A DNA stretch of 8,904 nucleotides, taken from assembly GCA_913050305.1 (NCBI GenBank), contig CAJXAS010000070.1, positions 1 to 8,904 of the forward strand, in the 5' to 3' direction. Shown here one piece after another: positions 1 through 6,641 of the stretch (position 1 is the first letter of the stretch; the number at the start of each line of letters is the position of its first letter). Source of the DNA: an uncultured Polaribacter sp. (lineage in GTDB: Bacteria > Bacteroidota > Bacteroidia > Flavobacteriales > Flavobacteriaceae). A program made the translations under genes and the position numbers. The notes beneath the pieces were generated by a model that made no database searches, was not told the DNA's origin, and worked only from the letters and a program-made list of their open reading frames with translations.

Positions 1-30
1 AAACCTGAATCAACAAGTTCAGGTTTTTTT
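1..30 (+). terminator. Rho-independent terminator of an upstream gene
   Basis: A 9-bp perfect stem (1-9, AAACCTGAA, with 18-26, TTCAGGTTT) closes an 8-nt loop and runs into seven T residues at 24-30. This is the classic intrinsic terminator shape for rightward transcription. The gene it ends lies off the left edge. In many bacteria trigger factor (tig) precedes clpP, so tig is a reasonable guess, but nothing in the window shows it. It implies that clpP has its own promoter. Confidence 0.85.
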
Positions 31-40
31 AGCCAATCGC

Positions 41-57
41 GGTAATAAAAAGTTACC
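41..57. promoter_or_regulatory. Inverted repeat upstream of clpP, possible operator
   Basis: GGTAA (41-45) and TTACC (53-57) form a perfect 5-bp dyad around a 7-nt A-rich centre. It lies 12 bp upstream of the -7-like element of clpP, where the -33 region would be expected, so a bound protein could act on initiation. The same 10-mer TAAAAAGTTA seen here at 46-55 recurs at 801-810 ahead of clpX. Function is inference only; in such AT-rich DNA a 5-bp dyad can arise by chance. Confidence 0.3.
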
Positions 58-68
58 ATAATAGTTCT

Positions 69-76
69 TATATTTA
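69..76 (+). promoter_or_regulatory. Probable -7 promoter element of clpP
   Basis: TATATTTA matches the Bacteroidota -7 consensus TAnnTTTG at all but the last base. It sits 28 bp before the clpP ATG, a normal leader length, in the only intergenic space after the preceding terminator. No TTG is found at the expected -33 spacing, so the promoter may be weak or depend on an activator. Confidence 0.4.
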
Positions 77-104
77 CAAAACAAATACTAAAAGAATCAC
101 GAAA

Positions 105-767
105 ATGGATTACGGAAAAGAGTTCGAAAAATATGCAACAAAACATCACGGAATTAGTAGTACTAATTATACAAAAATAACGAGTAGTTTAACGCCATAT
201 ATTATGGAAGAACGTCAAATGAACATTACTCAAATGGATGTTTTTTCACGTTTAATGATGGATAGAATTATCTTTTTAGGAACAGGAATTAATGATCAAG
301 TAGCTAATATTATTCAAGCACAATTGTTGTTTTTAGAGAGCGTAGACGCTAACAAAGATATTTCAATTTATATTAACTCACCAGGTGGAGGTGTGTATGC
401 TGGTTTAGGTATTTATGATACTATGCAGTTTATTAAGCCAGATGTTGCAACAATTTGTACAGGAATGGCTGCTTCTATGGGTGCTGTTTTAATGTGTGCA
501 GGAGAAAAAGGAAAACGTTCTGCGTTACCGCATTCTAGAATTATGATTCACCAACCTTTGGGTGGTGCGCAGGGGCAAGCTTCTGATATTGAGATTACTG
601 CAAGAGAAATAATGAAGTTAAAAGGTGAGTTGTATGAAATTATTGCAAATCATTCTGGGCAATCAATAGAAAAAGTACATGACGATTCTGATAGAGATTA
701 TTGGATGAAAGCTGATGAAGCAAAAGCGTACGGAATGATTGATGAAGTTTTAGCAAGAAAGAAGTAA
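105..767 (+). CDS. clpP: ATP-dependent Clp protease proteolytic subunit ClpP
   Basis: This 220-residue serine peptidase forms the tetradecameric chamber of cytosolic Clp proteases and degrades proteins fed in by an AAA+ partner, here almost surely ClpX encoded next door. The catalytic triad is visible and correctly spaced: Ser124 in GMAASMGA, His149 in MIHQP and Asp198 in SDRDYW. The oxyanion-side motif NSPGGG is at 91-96. The protein has about 26 more N-terminal residues than Bacillus ClpP. I recognise this longer form from flavobacteria, and it probably includes a processed or flexible leader. The ATG at 105 is chosen because residues 1-40 read like that flavobacterial N-terminus. Met34 and Met39 are possible alternative starts that would give a Bacillus-like length. 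No terminator is obvious before clpX, so the two genes may be cotranscribed. Function is certain by family; processing is inference. Confidence 0.97.
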   Translation: MDYGKEFEKYATKHHGISSTNYTKITSSLTPYIMEERQMNITQMDVFSRLMMDRIIFLGTGINDQVANIIQAQLLFLESVDANKDISIYINSPGGGVYAGLGIYDTMQFIKPDVATICTGMAASMGAVLMCAGEKGKRSALPHSRIMIHQPLGGAQGQASDIEITAREIMKLKGELYEIIANHSGQSIEKVHDDSDRDYWMKADEAKAYGMIDEVLARKK

Positions 768-780
768 TAAATTAAGAACC

Positions 781-819
781 CATTGGTGTTTAACTATTAG
801 TAAAAAGTTAAATACAATG
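781..819. promoter_or_regulatory. Imperfect hairpin in the clpP-clpX gap
   Basis: CATTG (781-785) can pair with CAATG (815-819), and inside that TTTAACT (789-795) with AGTTAAA (806-812), giving a 12-bp interrupted stem 14 bp after the clpP stop. A T6 run follows at 832-837, but 12 nt beyond the stem, so it is a poor intrinsic terminator. It could be an attenuator or a 3'-end/processing structure that sets clpP and clpX levels separately. The direct repeat AGTAAAAAGT (799-808 and 820-829) overlaps it. Role unknown. Confidence 0.3.
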
Positions 820-866
820 AGTAAAAAGTAATTTTTTAAAAAAAGATTCTTTTTATAATGTTGATG

Positions 867-892
867 AGCTAGTAGTAATATTACTAAGAGCT
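867..892. promoter_or_regulatory. Palindrome immediately upstream of clpX
   Basis: A perfect 14-bp palindrome, TAGTAATATTACTA (873-886), is flanked symmetrically by AG spacers and by AGCT at 867-870 and 889-892. The whole 26-bp dyad ends 13 nt before the clpX ATG. As DNA it looks like an operator for a dimeric regulator. As RNA it could fold near the ribosome entry site and affect translation. No such regulator is encoded in the window, so the role is inference. Confidence 0.4.
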
Positions 893-905
893 AAAAGCGA
901 AATAA

Positions 906-2147
906 ATGTCGAAAGAAGAAAATTTAGAATGTTCATTTTGTGGACGAAAAAAAGCAGAAACTGACTTGCTAATTGCAGGAATAGATGCTCATATTTGTGA
1001 TAAATGTATAGAACAAGCGCATGGTATTGTAGAAGAAGAAGTTTCTGATACAAAAACGAGTAGTCTGTCTAAAGATTTAACTTTAAAAAAACCAAAAGAG
1101 ATAAAAGAGTTTTTAGATCAATATATTATTGGTCAAACAGAAACTAAAAGAGCAATGTCCGTTGCGGTCTATAATCATTATAAGAGATTATTGCAGACAA
1201 AAAATGATGACGATGATGATGTAGAGATAGAAAAATCTAACATTGTCTTAGTAGGTGAAACCGGAACAGGAAAAACTTTAGTAGCAAAAACAATTGCAAG
1301 AATGCTAAACATACCTTTTGCTATTGTAGATGCAACTGTTTTAACCCAAGCAGGTTACGTTGGTGAGGATGTGGAAAGTATTTTAAGTAAATTATTACAA
1401 GCTGCAGATTACGATGTAGAAAAGGCACAAAGAGGTATTATTTTTATTGATGAAATTGATAAAATAGCTAGAAAAGGAGACAATCCTTCAATAACTAGAG
1501 ATGTTTCTGGAGAAGGAGTGCAGCAAGCTTTGTTAAAATTACTAGAAGGAACGGTTGTAAATGTTGCGCCAAAGGGTGGAAGAAAACATCCGGAACAAAA
1601 ATTTATAGAGGTAGACACCAAAGAGATTTTGTTTATTGCTGGTGGTGCTTTTTCTGGTATCGAAAGATTTATTAGTAAGCGTTTAAACATGCAGGCCGTA
1701 GGTTTTGGTGCGTCTTTAGATGATGACAAAATAGATGAAGAAAACCTGTTGCAATATATTATACCGTCAGATTTAAAAGCTTTTGGTTTAATTCCTGAAA
1801 TCATTGGACGTTTACCAGTTTTAAGCTATATGAATCCTTTAGATGCTAAAACATTAAGGGCTATTCTTACAGAGCCTAAGAATGCTATTATAAAGCAGTA
1901 TTCTAAGTTATTTACGATGGATGATGTTGCATTTACGATTGAAGAAGGGGCGTTAAATTACATTGTAGAAAAAGCAGTAGCATATAAACTAGGTGCAAGA
2001 GGATTGCGCTCTTTGTGCGAAGCAATTTTCACAGATGCAATGTTTGATTTACCCAGTTCAGATGAAAAAACATTTAATGTAACTAAAGAATATGCCGAGA
2101 CAAAATTATCTAATACTACATTAAAAAAATTAAGAGCAGCCTCTTAA
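906..2147 (+). CDS. clpX: ATP-dependent Clp protease ATP-binding subunit ClpX
   Basis: This 413-residue AAA+ unfoldase recognises tagged or damaged proteins, unfolds them and threads them into ClpP. Visible parts in order: an N-terminal C4 zinc-binding domain with Cys9, Cys12, Cys31 and Cys34 for substrate/adaptor docking; Walker A GETGTGKT at 117-124; pore-1 loop GYVG at 150-153; Walker B IIFIDE at 178-183; the RKH pore loop at 226-228; a ClpP-docking IGF-type loop, here VGF, at 265-267; the arginine-finger region GRLPV with Arg302; and sensor 2 GARGLR at 363-368. All catalytic elements are present and the length is normal. A run of five Asp at 101-105 makes an acidic surface loop between the small helices and Walker A. 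The VGF docking loop agrees with the intact clpP upstream, so a working ClpXP pair is expected. The start at 906 gives the usual distance to the first zinc cysteine. Confidence 0.98.
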   Translation: MSKEENLECSFCGRKKAETDLLIAGIDAHICDKCIEQAHGIVEEEVSDTKTSSLSKDLTLKKPKEIKEFLDQYIIGQTETKRAMSVAVYNHYKRLLQTKNDDDDDVEIEKSNIVLVGETGTGKTLVAKTIARMLNIPFAIVDATVLTQAGYVGEDVESILSKLLQAADYDVEKAQRGIIFIDEIDKIARKGDNPSITRDVSGEGVQQALLKLLEGTVVNVAPKGGRKHPEQKFIEVDTKEILFIAGGAFSGIERFISKRLNMQAVGFGASLDDDKIDEENLLQYIIPSDLKAFGLIPEIIGRLPVLSYMNPLDAKTLRAILTEPKNAIIKQYSKLFTMDDVAFTIEEGALNYIVEKAVAYKLGARGLRSLCEAIFTDAMFDLPSSDEKTFNVTKEYAETKLSNTTLKKLRAAS

Positions 2148-2165
2148 ATAGCCTCAATTTAAATA

Positions 2166-2209
2166 AGAGATCTCATTGGTTTTTAGAGCCTATGAGATCT
2201 TTATTTTTT
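2166..2209 (+). terminator. Rho-independent terminator after clpX
   Basis: AGAGATCTCAT (2166-2176) pairs with ATGAGATCTTT (2192-2202) as an 11-bp stem with one G-T pair, followed by TATTTTTT (2202-2209). It begins 18 bp after the clpX stop and separates the clpXP unit from dnaG. Confidence 0.85.
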
Positions 2210-2225
2210 AAAAAGAAGTTCTTCT

Positions 2226-2233
2226 TATATTTG
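2226..2233 (+). promoter_or_regulatory. Probable -7 promoter element of dnaG
   Basis: TATATTTG is an exact match to the Bacteroidota -7 consensus TAnnTTTG. It lies 24 bp before the dnaG ATG and just after the clpX terminator. At 19-bp spacing the -33 position reads TTT rather than TTG. Because the terminator ends clpX transcription, dnaG needs a promoter here. Confidence 0.55.
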
Positions 2234-2257
2234 TATGTCGCTTAACCATAAAATAAA

Positions 2258-4264
2258 ATGATTTCTAGAAGTACCATAGACCGTGTTTTCGAAACTGCAA
2301 GAGTAGAAGAGGTTATTGGTGAATTTGTTCAACTTAAAAAAGCAGGAAGTAACTTTAAGGGGTTAAGTCCTTTTGTAGATGAAAAATCACCTTCATTTAT
2401 GGTTTCCCCTGTAAAACAAATTTGGAAAGATTTTTCTACTGGAAAAGGAGGTAATGCCATTTCCTTTTTAATGGAACATGAGCATTATACTTACCCTGAA
2501 GCGATTAAGTGGTTAGCAAAAAAGTATAATATAGAAATTGAAGAAACAGAGCAGTCTAGTGAAGAAAAAGCTCAGATGAATGAGAGAGAAAGTATGTTCT
2601 TGGTTTCTACGTATGCCAAAGATTATTTTCATGATATAATGCTTAATTCTAATAAAGGAAAAGCAATCGGACTTTCTTATTTTAAAGAACGTGGTTTTAG
2701 AGATGATATTATAAAAACATTTGAACTAGGGTATTGTTTAGATGAATGGGATGCTTTTACAAAAGCAGCTTTAGCAAAAGGATATGATTTAAAATACTTA
2801 GCATCTACAGGCTTAACTATTGTAAAAGAGAACAGACAATTTGATCGATTTAAAGGACGTGTATTATTTCCAATACACTCTATGTCTGGTAGGATATTAG
2901 GTTTTGGTGGTAGAATTTTAACGGCAGATAAAAAAGCAGCGAAGTACTTAAACTCTCCAGAAAGTGACATTTATCATAAAAGTAAAATTTTATACGGCCT
3001 TTTTCAAGCTAAAAAAGAAATAGCAAAGCAAGATAATTGTTATTTAGTGGAAGGGTATACAGATGTAATTTCCTTTCATCAATCTGGTATCGAGAATGTA
3101 GTGGCCTCTTCAGGAACTGCATTAACTTCAGATCAAATTAGGTTAGTTAACAGACTTACAAAAAATATTACTGTACTTTTTGACGGCGATGCTGCAGGAA
3201 TTAGAGCTTCTATTCGTGGAATTGATTTAATTCTAGAGCAAGGAATGAACGTTAAAGTAGTTCAGTTTCCTGATGGTGAAGATCCAGATAGTTTTGCAAA
3301 GTCACATTCTAATGAAGAACTTAAAAAGTATTTAGAAGATTCTGCACAAGATTTCATCAACTTTAAAGTATCACTTTTATTAAAAGACTCTAACAACGAT
3401 CCTATTAAAAAAGCAGGGGTAATTAGGGATATTGTAATGAGTATTTCTAAAATTCCAGACGGCATTCAGCGCGAGGTATATGTGCAAGAATGTGCCAGAA
3501 TAATGGATATTTCTGAGCGAGTTTTGTTTAGTGAATTGGCACAAATTATAGCCAAAGGAGTTCAAGAAAAAAACAAAGCAACCAGACAACAAAATAATAC
3601 ACAACAAGATCCTAATGCGCCCCCACCAGAATATTTCTTAGCACAAGAGCAAGCTCAAATGGGAGTAGTGAAAGGTGGAGTAATTTCCTTAGAAAAAATA
3701 GACGAAATCTCAAAGTTTGAGAAAGAAATCATTAAAATTTTGCTCTTACACGGCAATAAAGAAACAGAGTTTACCGAAGAAATAGAAAACGAAGACGAAG
3801 AAGGGAAGGTACTACTCACCTCAAGAAAGTACAATAATAATGTTTCTGCAGAAATTTATGTGCATCTGCAAGACGACGAAATGGAGTTTACAAATACTAT
3901 TTTTCAAGAGATTTATACAGAGATTATTCATCAGTTAAATCAGTCTGAAAAATTAGAAATAAATGCTTTGGTAAATCATCAAAACAAAGAAATTGCAAGC
4001 ACTGTTACTTCTATTTTAATGGATGAGGATGAGGAAAAGTATCAATTAAGTGACTGGGAAGGACAAAATATTGAAGTTAAAATGGCTTTACTATCTAAAC
4101 AAGTAAACGATGTTGTTTTTAATTTAAGAAGAGTTTTAATTGGAAAGAAAATTGAAGAATTAATTAAGGAGGCTACAGGAGAAATTGCTATTGATTTAGA
4201 AACCGTAAAAGGGTATACCAGTTTAAGAATTAGACTTTTTGAAAAATTGAATAGAGTTGTTTAA
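2258..4264 (+). CDS. dnaG: DNA primase DnaG with a zinc-less N-terminal domain
   Basis: This 668-residue replicative primase makes the RNA primers that start DNA synthesis at the fork, with the DnaB helicase. Residues 1-95 are the CHC2-type template-binding domain. The frame around the zinc site is conserved (GLSPFVDEKSPSF at 35-47, WKDFSTGKGGNA at 56-67), but the four positions that normally read Cys, His, Cys, Cys are Ser37, Val40, Asp58 and Thr61, so no zinc can be bound there. The catalytic core is intact: basic RNA-polymerase motif FDRFKGRVLFP at 195-205, then Toprim with Glu265 in VEGYTDV and Asp309/Asp311 in LFDGDAAG. Residues 440-460 are a Gln/Asn/Pro-rich linker. The remainder to 668 is an acidic, divergent helicase-interaction region, making the protein almost 90 residues longer than E. 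coli DnaG. Gene and function are certain; the effect of zinc-site loss is inference. Confidence 0.96.
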   Translation: MISRSTIDRVFETARVEEVIGEFVQLKKAGSNFKGLSPFVDEKSPSFMVSPVKQIWKDFSTGKGGNAISFLMEHEHYTYPEAIKWLAKKYNIEIEETEQSSEEKAQMNERESMFLVSTYAKDYFHDIMLNSNKGKAIGLSYFKERGFRDDIIKTFELGYCLDEWDAFTKAALAKGYDLKYLASTGLTIVKENRQFDRFKGRVLFPIHSMSGRILGFGGRILTADKKAAKYLNSPESDIYHKSKILYGLFQAKKEIAKQDNCYLVEGYTDVISFHQSGIENVVASSGTALTSDQIRLVNRLTKNITVLFDGDAAGIRASIRGIDLILEQGMNVKVVQFPDGEDPDSFAKSHSNEELKKYLEDSAQDFINFKVSLLLKDSNNDPIKKAGVIRDIVMSISKIPDGIQREVYVQECARIMDISERVLFSELAQIIAKGVQEKNKATRQQNNTQQDPNAPPPEYFLAQEQAQMGVVKGGVISLEKIDEISKFEKEIIKILLLHGNKETEFTEEIENEDEEGKVLLTSRKYNNNVSAEIYVHLQDDEMEFTNTIFQEIYTEIIHQLNQSEKLEINALVNHQNKEIASTVTSILMDEDEEKYQLSDWEGQNIEVKMALLSKQVNDVVFNLRRVLIGKKIEELIKEATGEIAIDLETVKGYTSLRIRLFEKLNRVV

Positions 4265-4298
4265 ACTCTAATATATGTTTAAAAAGTATAATTTTTAT

Positions 4299-4306
4299 TA
4301 TATTTA
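4299..4306 (+). promoter_or_regulatory. Possible -7 element ahead of a short ORF
   Basis: TATATTTA has the same sequence as the element upstream of clpP and is one base from TAnnTTTG. It is 23 bp before the ATG at 4330. The DNA here is nearly all A and T, so a chance match is likely; a TTT is found near the -33 position. Confidence 0.25.
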
Positions 4307-4329
4307 GAACTTAAAAACACCCCCCTACA

Positions 4330-4461
4330 ATGAATAAAGTATTTAGCATATTAAAAATCTGCCTATTATTTTTTCAATTACCATTTGAAATTTCTAATGG
4401 GTCTAAAAAAAGAACCATTAATAAGATTAAAAAGATGTTAGTTGCAGAGAATATAGTGTAA
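4330..4461 (+). CDS. Short hypothetical ORF, 43 codons, hydrophobic N-terminus
   Basis: I do not recognise this peptide. It opens with MNKVFSILKICLLFFQLPF, a hydrophobic stretch at residues 4-19 that could span or target the membrane, and continues with a basic segment (SKKRTINKIKKM, 25-36) before ending in LVAENIV. It lies alone between dnaG and the shared terminator, in the same direction as dnaG, and its stop is immediately followed by the hairpin at 4462, which is the position expected for the end of a transcription unit. A TAnnTTTG-like element precedes it, and a C6 tract (4320-4325), unusual in this AT-rich DNA, ends 4 nt before the ATG. It could be a small membrane peptide, the start of a decayed gene, or non-coding leader sequence that is open by chance. 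Confidence 0.3.
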   Translation: MNKVFSILKICLLFFQLPFEISNGSKKRTINKIKKMLVAENIV

Positions 4462-4508
4462 TAAAGGATAAAATCTCGCAAATAATTTTGCGAGATTTTT
4501 ATCCTTTA
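4462..4508. terminator. Long bidirectional terminator between dnaG and nadE
   Basis: The arms 4462-4482 and 4487-4508 form a 21-bp stem with one bulged T (4500) and a TAAT loop. The GC-rich core CTCGCAAA/TTTGCGAG is followed by an A/T-rich outer stem that reads as a U-tract on either strand. It can stop transcription coming from dnaG or the short ORF on one side and from nadE on the other. Its right end includes the nadE stop codon at 4506-4508. Confidence 0.88.
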
Positions 4509-5294
4509 TTTGAATTCTTTCGGAATTTCACAAACAGGTATTGGTATCATTTTATGTTGATTAATTTTATTTAATCTTTCATAAATTTTAAATACTTCTT
4601 GCTTTCTTTCAGAAAAATCGTTCGCTGTTTTTCCTTCGTTTTGCATTTGCATTGCCCATTCTAATTCATCATAAGATGCACCAATTTGATCTTCATCTGT
4701 TCTGCTATCTCCAAATAAACCGTCTGTAGGCTGCGCCTCTTGTATTGAATTTGGTACTTTTAAAAAAGCAGCTAACTTATAAACTTCAGATTTCATTAAA
4801 TCTGCAATTGGGCTTAAATCTACACCTCCGTCACCATATTTGGTGTAAAATCCAACGCCAAAATCTTCCACTTTATTGCCTGTGCCAGCGACTAAAGAGC
4901 TGTGTAAACTAGCAAAATAGTATAAAGTAGTCATGCGCAATCTTGCTCTTGTATTTGCTAAAGATAAACTTACTGCATCAGAAGATGCAATCGTAGGAAG
5001 CGTATTTTTAAAATCTTCAAAAGTAGAGGTTAAGTCTACTCTTACTTCAGAAACATTGCTAAATTGTTCTTTTAATTGTTTGATGTGTTCTTCTGCTCTC
5101 GTTACGTGACTCTCTGCCTGGTGTATGGGCATTTCTACACACAATGTAGGAAAACCTGTCTTTGCACAAAGAGTAGACGCAAGGGCAGAATCTATTCCTC
5201 CAGAAACACCAACTACAAAACCTTTTACTTTTGATTTCTCAGCATAATCTTTTAACCAAGAAATAATGTGAGATGCTACTTTTTCTGTATTCAT
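4506..5294 (-). CDS. nadE: NAD(+) synthase, ammonia-dependent type
   Basis: This 262-residue cytosolic enzyme makes NAD from nicotinic acid adenine dinucleotide, ATP and a nitrogen donor. The N-type ATP pyrophosphatase P-loop SGGIDS is at 31-36. It is followed by NTRARLRM (114-121), the GTGNK motif (137-141), KYGDGGVDL (152-160) and the PTDGLF...RTDEDQIG segment (189-205), all hallmarks of NadE. The long N-terminal nitrilase/glutaminase domain of glutamine-dependent enzymes is absent, so the donor is expected to be free ammonia. It is divergent from gldB across 59 bp. No exact TAnnTTTG exists on its own strand there; TATATTGC at 5338-5345 is the closest element. Its stop lies in the shared terminator. 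Length and motifs are normal. Confidence 0.95.
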   Translation of the reverse strand: MNTEKVASHIISWLKDYAEKSKVKGFVVGVSGGIDSALASTLCAKTGFPTLCVEMPIHQAESHVTRAEEHIKQLKEQFSNVSEVRVDLTSTFEDFKNTLPTIASSDAVSLSLANTRARLRMTTLYYFASLHSSLVAGTGNKVEDFGVGFYTKYGDGGVDLSPIADLMKSEVYKLAAFLKVPNSIQEAQPTDGLFGDSRTDEDQIGASYDELEWAMQMQNEGKTANDFSERKQEVFKIYERLNKINQHKMIPIPVCEIPKEFK

Positions 5295-5303
5295 TAGAGA
5301 AAC

Positions 5304-5311
5304 TATTTTTG
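5304..5311 (+). promoter_or_regulatory. Probable -7 promoter element of gldBC
   Basis: TATTTTTG exactly fits the Bacteroidota TAnnTTTG consensus and lies 42 bp before the gldB ATG, 9 bp from the divergent nadE start codon. At 19-bp spacing the -33 site would read TTT and would fall inside the first codons of nadE. Expression of the two divergent genes could therefore interfere; this is inference. Confidence 0.5.
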
Positions 5312-5353
5312 TATTTTTAGCGTTTATAATTCTAATAGCAATATACGAAGTTT

Positions 5354-6304
5354 ATGAGATTTTTTCAAATGATTTTATTGGTTTTATTTAGTTTTTGTGC
5401 TTGCGATACTAATAAAATAGACATCTCTAATATGGAGGTTGATTTTTCAGTAAAAAGATTTGATATTGACTATTATACAACAATGAATGGAAGTATTCAT
5501 GATTTAAAGAGCACGTATCCTTATTTTTTTCCTCAAGAAATTACAGATAGTATTACACTCTCAAAAATAAATAATAAGGATGAACAAGAATTGTTTTCGG
5601 AAACTCAGAAGGTTTTTAAAGATTTTTCGCCATTTAAAGAACAGTTTTCAAATTTATTTAAGCATGTAAAATATTACAATACTAAATTTAAAGCTCCAAC
5701 AGTTGTTACCATGTTAACCAATATAGATTATGATAGCAGAGTAATTTATGCTGATAGTTTATTACTTCTTTCTTTAGACGTCTATTTGGGCGAAAATCAT
5801 AGATTTTATAACGATTACCCCAAGTATATAAAAAATAAAAACACAAAAGAACATCTTATTGTAGATGTTGCAAATGAAATTATAAAGCGTCAAATTCCTG
5901 AGAGTACCGAAAGAAGTCTTGTTGGAAAAATGATCTATGAGGGAAAAAAAATGTATCTATTAGATATGTACCTACCGGCTATTAGTGTTAAAGAAAAAAT
6001 AGGTTACGATACTGATAAGTTAAATTGGGCAATCTCTAATGAAGAACAAATTTGGAGTTACTTTATAGAAAAAAAATTACTTTTTAGTACAGACAGAAAT
6101 TTAAATAAGCGATTTCTAGAAATTGCACCATTTTCTAAGTTTTATATGGAACAAGATAATTTATCTCCTGGAGGTGTTGGTATTTGGGTAGGTTGGCAGA
6201 TGGTAACTTCTTATATGAAACATAATGATGTATCTTTGCAGCAATTATTACAGATTAACGAATTAGATTTATTTAAAAAATCGAAGTATAAGCCCAGAAA
6301 ATAA
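5354..6304 (+). CDS. gldB: Gliding motility lipoprotein GldB
   Basis: GldB is a cell-envelope lipoprotein needed for gliding in Flavobacterium, and gliding machinery is linked to type IX secretion; its biochemical role is not known. The 316-residue product starts with a short lipoprotein signal, MRFFQMILLVLFSFCAC, with Cys15 and Cys17 both possible. Cys17 is preferred because Ala precedes it. Inside are the family features LLLLSLDVYLGENHRFY (about 136-152) and a C-terminal SPGGVGIWVGWQMVTSYM block (271-288) that I recognise from GldB proteins. No further membrane span is seen, so it should be anchored only by lipid. It overlaps gldC by one base in TAATG, which points to one mRNA and coupled translation. 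The ATG at 5354 is right because it directly begins the signal peptide. The other T9SS/gld genes are not in this window. Confidence 0.92.
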   Translation: MRFFQMILLVLFSFCACDTNKIDISNMEVDFSVKRFDIDYYTTMNGSIHDLKSTYPYFFPQEITDSITLSKINNKDEQELFSETQKVFKDFSPFKEQFSNLFKHVKYYNTKFKAPTVVTMLTNIDYDSRVIYADSLLLLSLDVYLGENHRFYNDYPKYIKNKNTKEHLIVDVANEIIKRQIPESTERSLVGKMIYEGKKMYLLDMYLPAISVKEKIGYDTDKLNWAISNEEQIWSYFIEKKLLFSTDRNLNKRFLEIAPFSKFYMEQDNLSPGGVGIWVGWQMVTSYMKHNDVSLQQLLQINELDLFKKSKYKPRK

Positions 6305-6636
6305 TGTCAATAGAACACAATTCAGAAATTAAATTTAAAGTAGCTTTAGATGAAAATAAAATTCCAGAAGAAATTTCTTGGACAGCTATAGATGGTGGTA
6401 TAGATAATCAATCGTCTAAAGCAATTATGATTTCTGTTTGGGATCATAAAAAGAAAGACACTTTAAAAATGGATTTGTGGACAAAAGATATGCCAGTAGA
6501 TGAAATGAAGCAATTTTATCATCAAACTTTAGTCGCTATGGCTGAATCATTCGAAAGAGCAACAGATGATGCTAAAATGGGAGCAACTATGAAGGATTTT
6601 TGCGATTATTTTGCAGAAAAATTAGAATTGAAATAG
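6304..6636 (+). CDS. gldC: Gliding motility protein GldC
   Basis: GldC is a small protein encoded directly after gldB in gliding Bacteroidota. In Flavobacterium it supports gliding but is less critical than GldB, and its molecular function is unknown. The 110-residue product has no signal peptide or membrane span, so it is probably cytoplasmic. Recognisable blocks are EISWTAIDGG (23-32), AIMISVWDHKKKDTLKMDLW (40-59) and the following MPVDEMKQFYHQT (63-75), which match the GldC family as I know it. Translation starts on the last base of the gldB stop (TAATG at 6302-6306), so ribosomes can reinitiate. It ends only 5 bp from the stop of the opposing folK-dNK gene, and no intrinsic terminator follows, so its mRNA probably runs into that gene as antisense. 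Confidence 0.92.
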   Translation: MSIEHNSEIKFKVALDENKIPEEISWTAIDGGIDNQSSKAIMISVWDHKKKDTLKMDLWTKDMPVDEMKQFYHQTLVAMAESFERATDDAKMGATMKDFCDYFAEKLELK

Positions 6637-6641
6637 AAGCG

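Noticed and set aside
854..859. TATAAT as a sigma70-type -10 box before clpX
   Set aside because: The Bacteroidota primary sigma factor does not use the E. coli -10 box, and the TAATGTTG that overlaps it matches TAnnTTTG with one mismatch and no TTG at -33. A clpX promoter is possible but not supported.
853..1053. Antisense ORF over the clpX 5' end
   Set aside because: It mirrors the conserved ClpX zinc-domain codons, matches no family I know, and has low-complexity Leu/Ser/Tyr composition typical of a shadow frame.
1409..1804. 131-codon antisense ORF inside clpX
   Set aside because: It lies wholly opposite the AAA+ core of clpX, is rich in Ser/Ile/Pro as expected from reverse reading of AT-rich coding DNA, and has no recognisable domain.
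2258..2543. DnaG zinc-site loss as a sequencing error or pseudogene sign
   Set aside because: Four separate codon changes in frame with the surrounding motif kept, and a complete primase downstream, do not fit random error or decay.
4417..4461. Short ORF as a broken response-regulator gene
   Set aside because: Only the last few residues resemble a receiver-domain first strand, and no receiver or DNA-binding sequence follows in any frame before the terminator.
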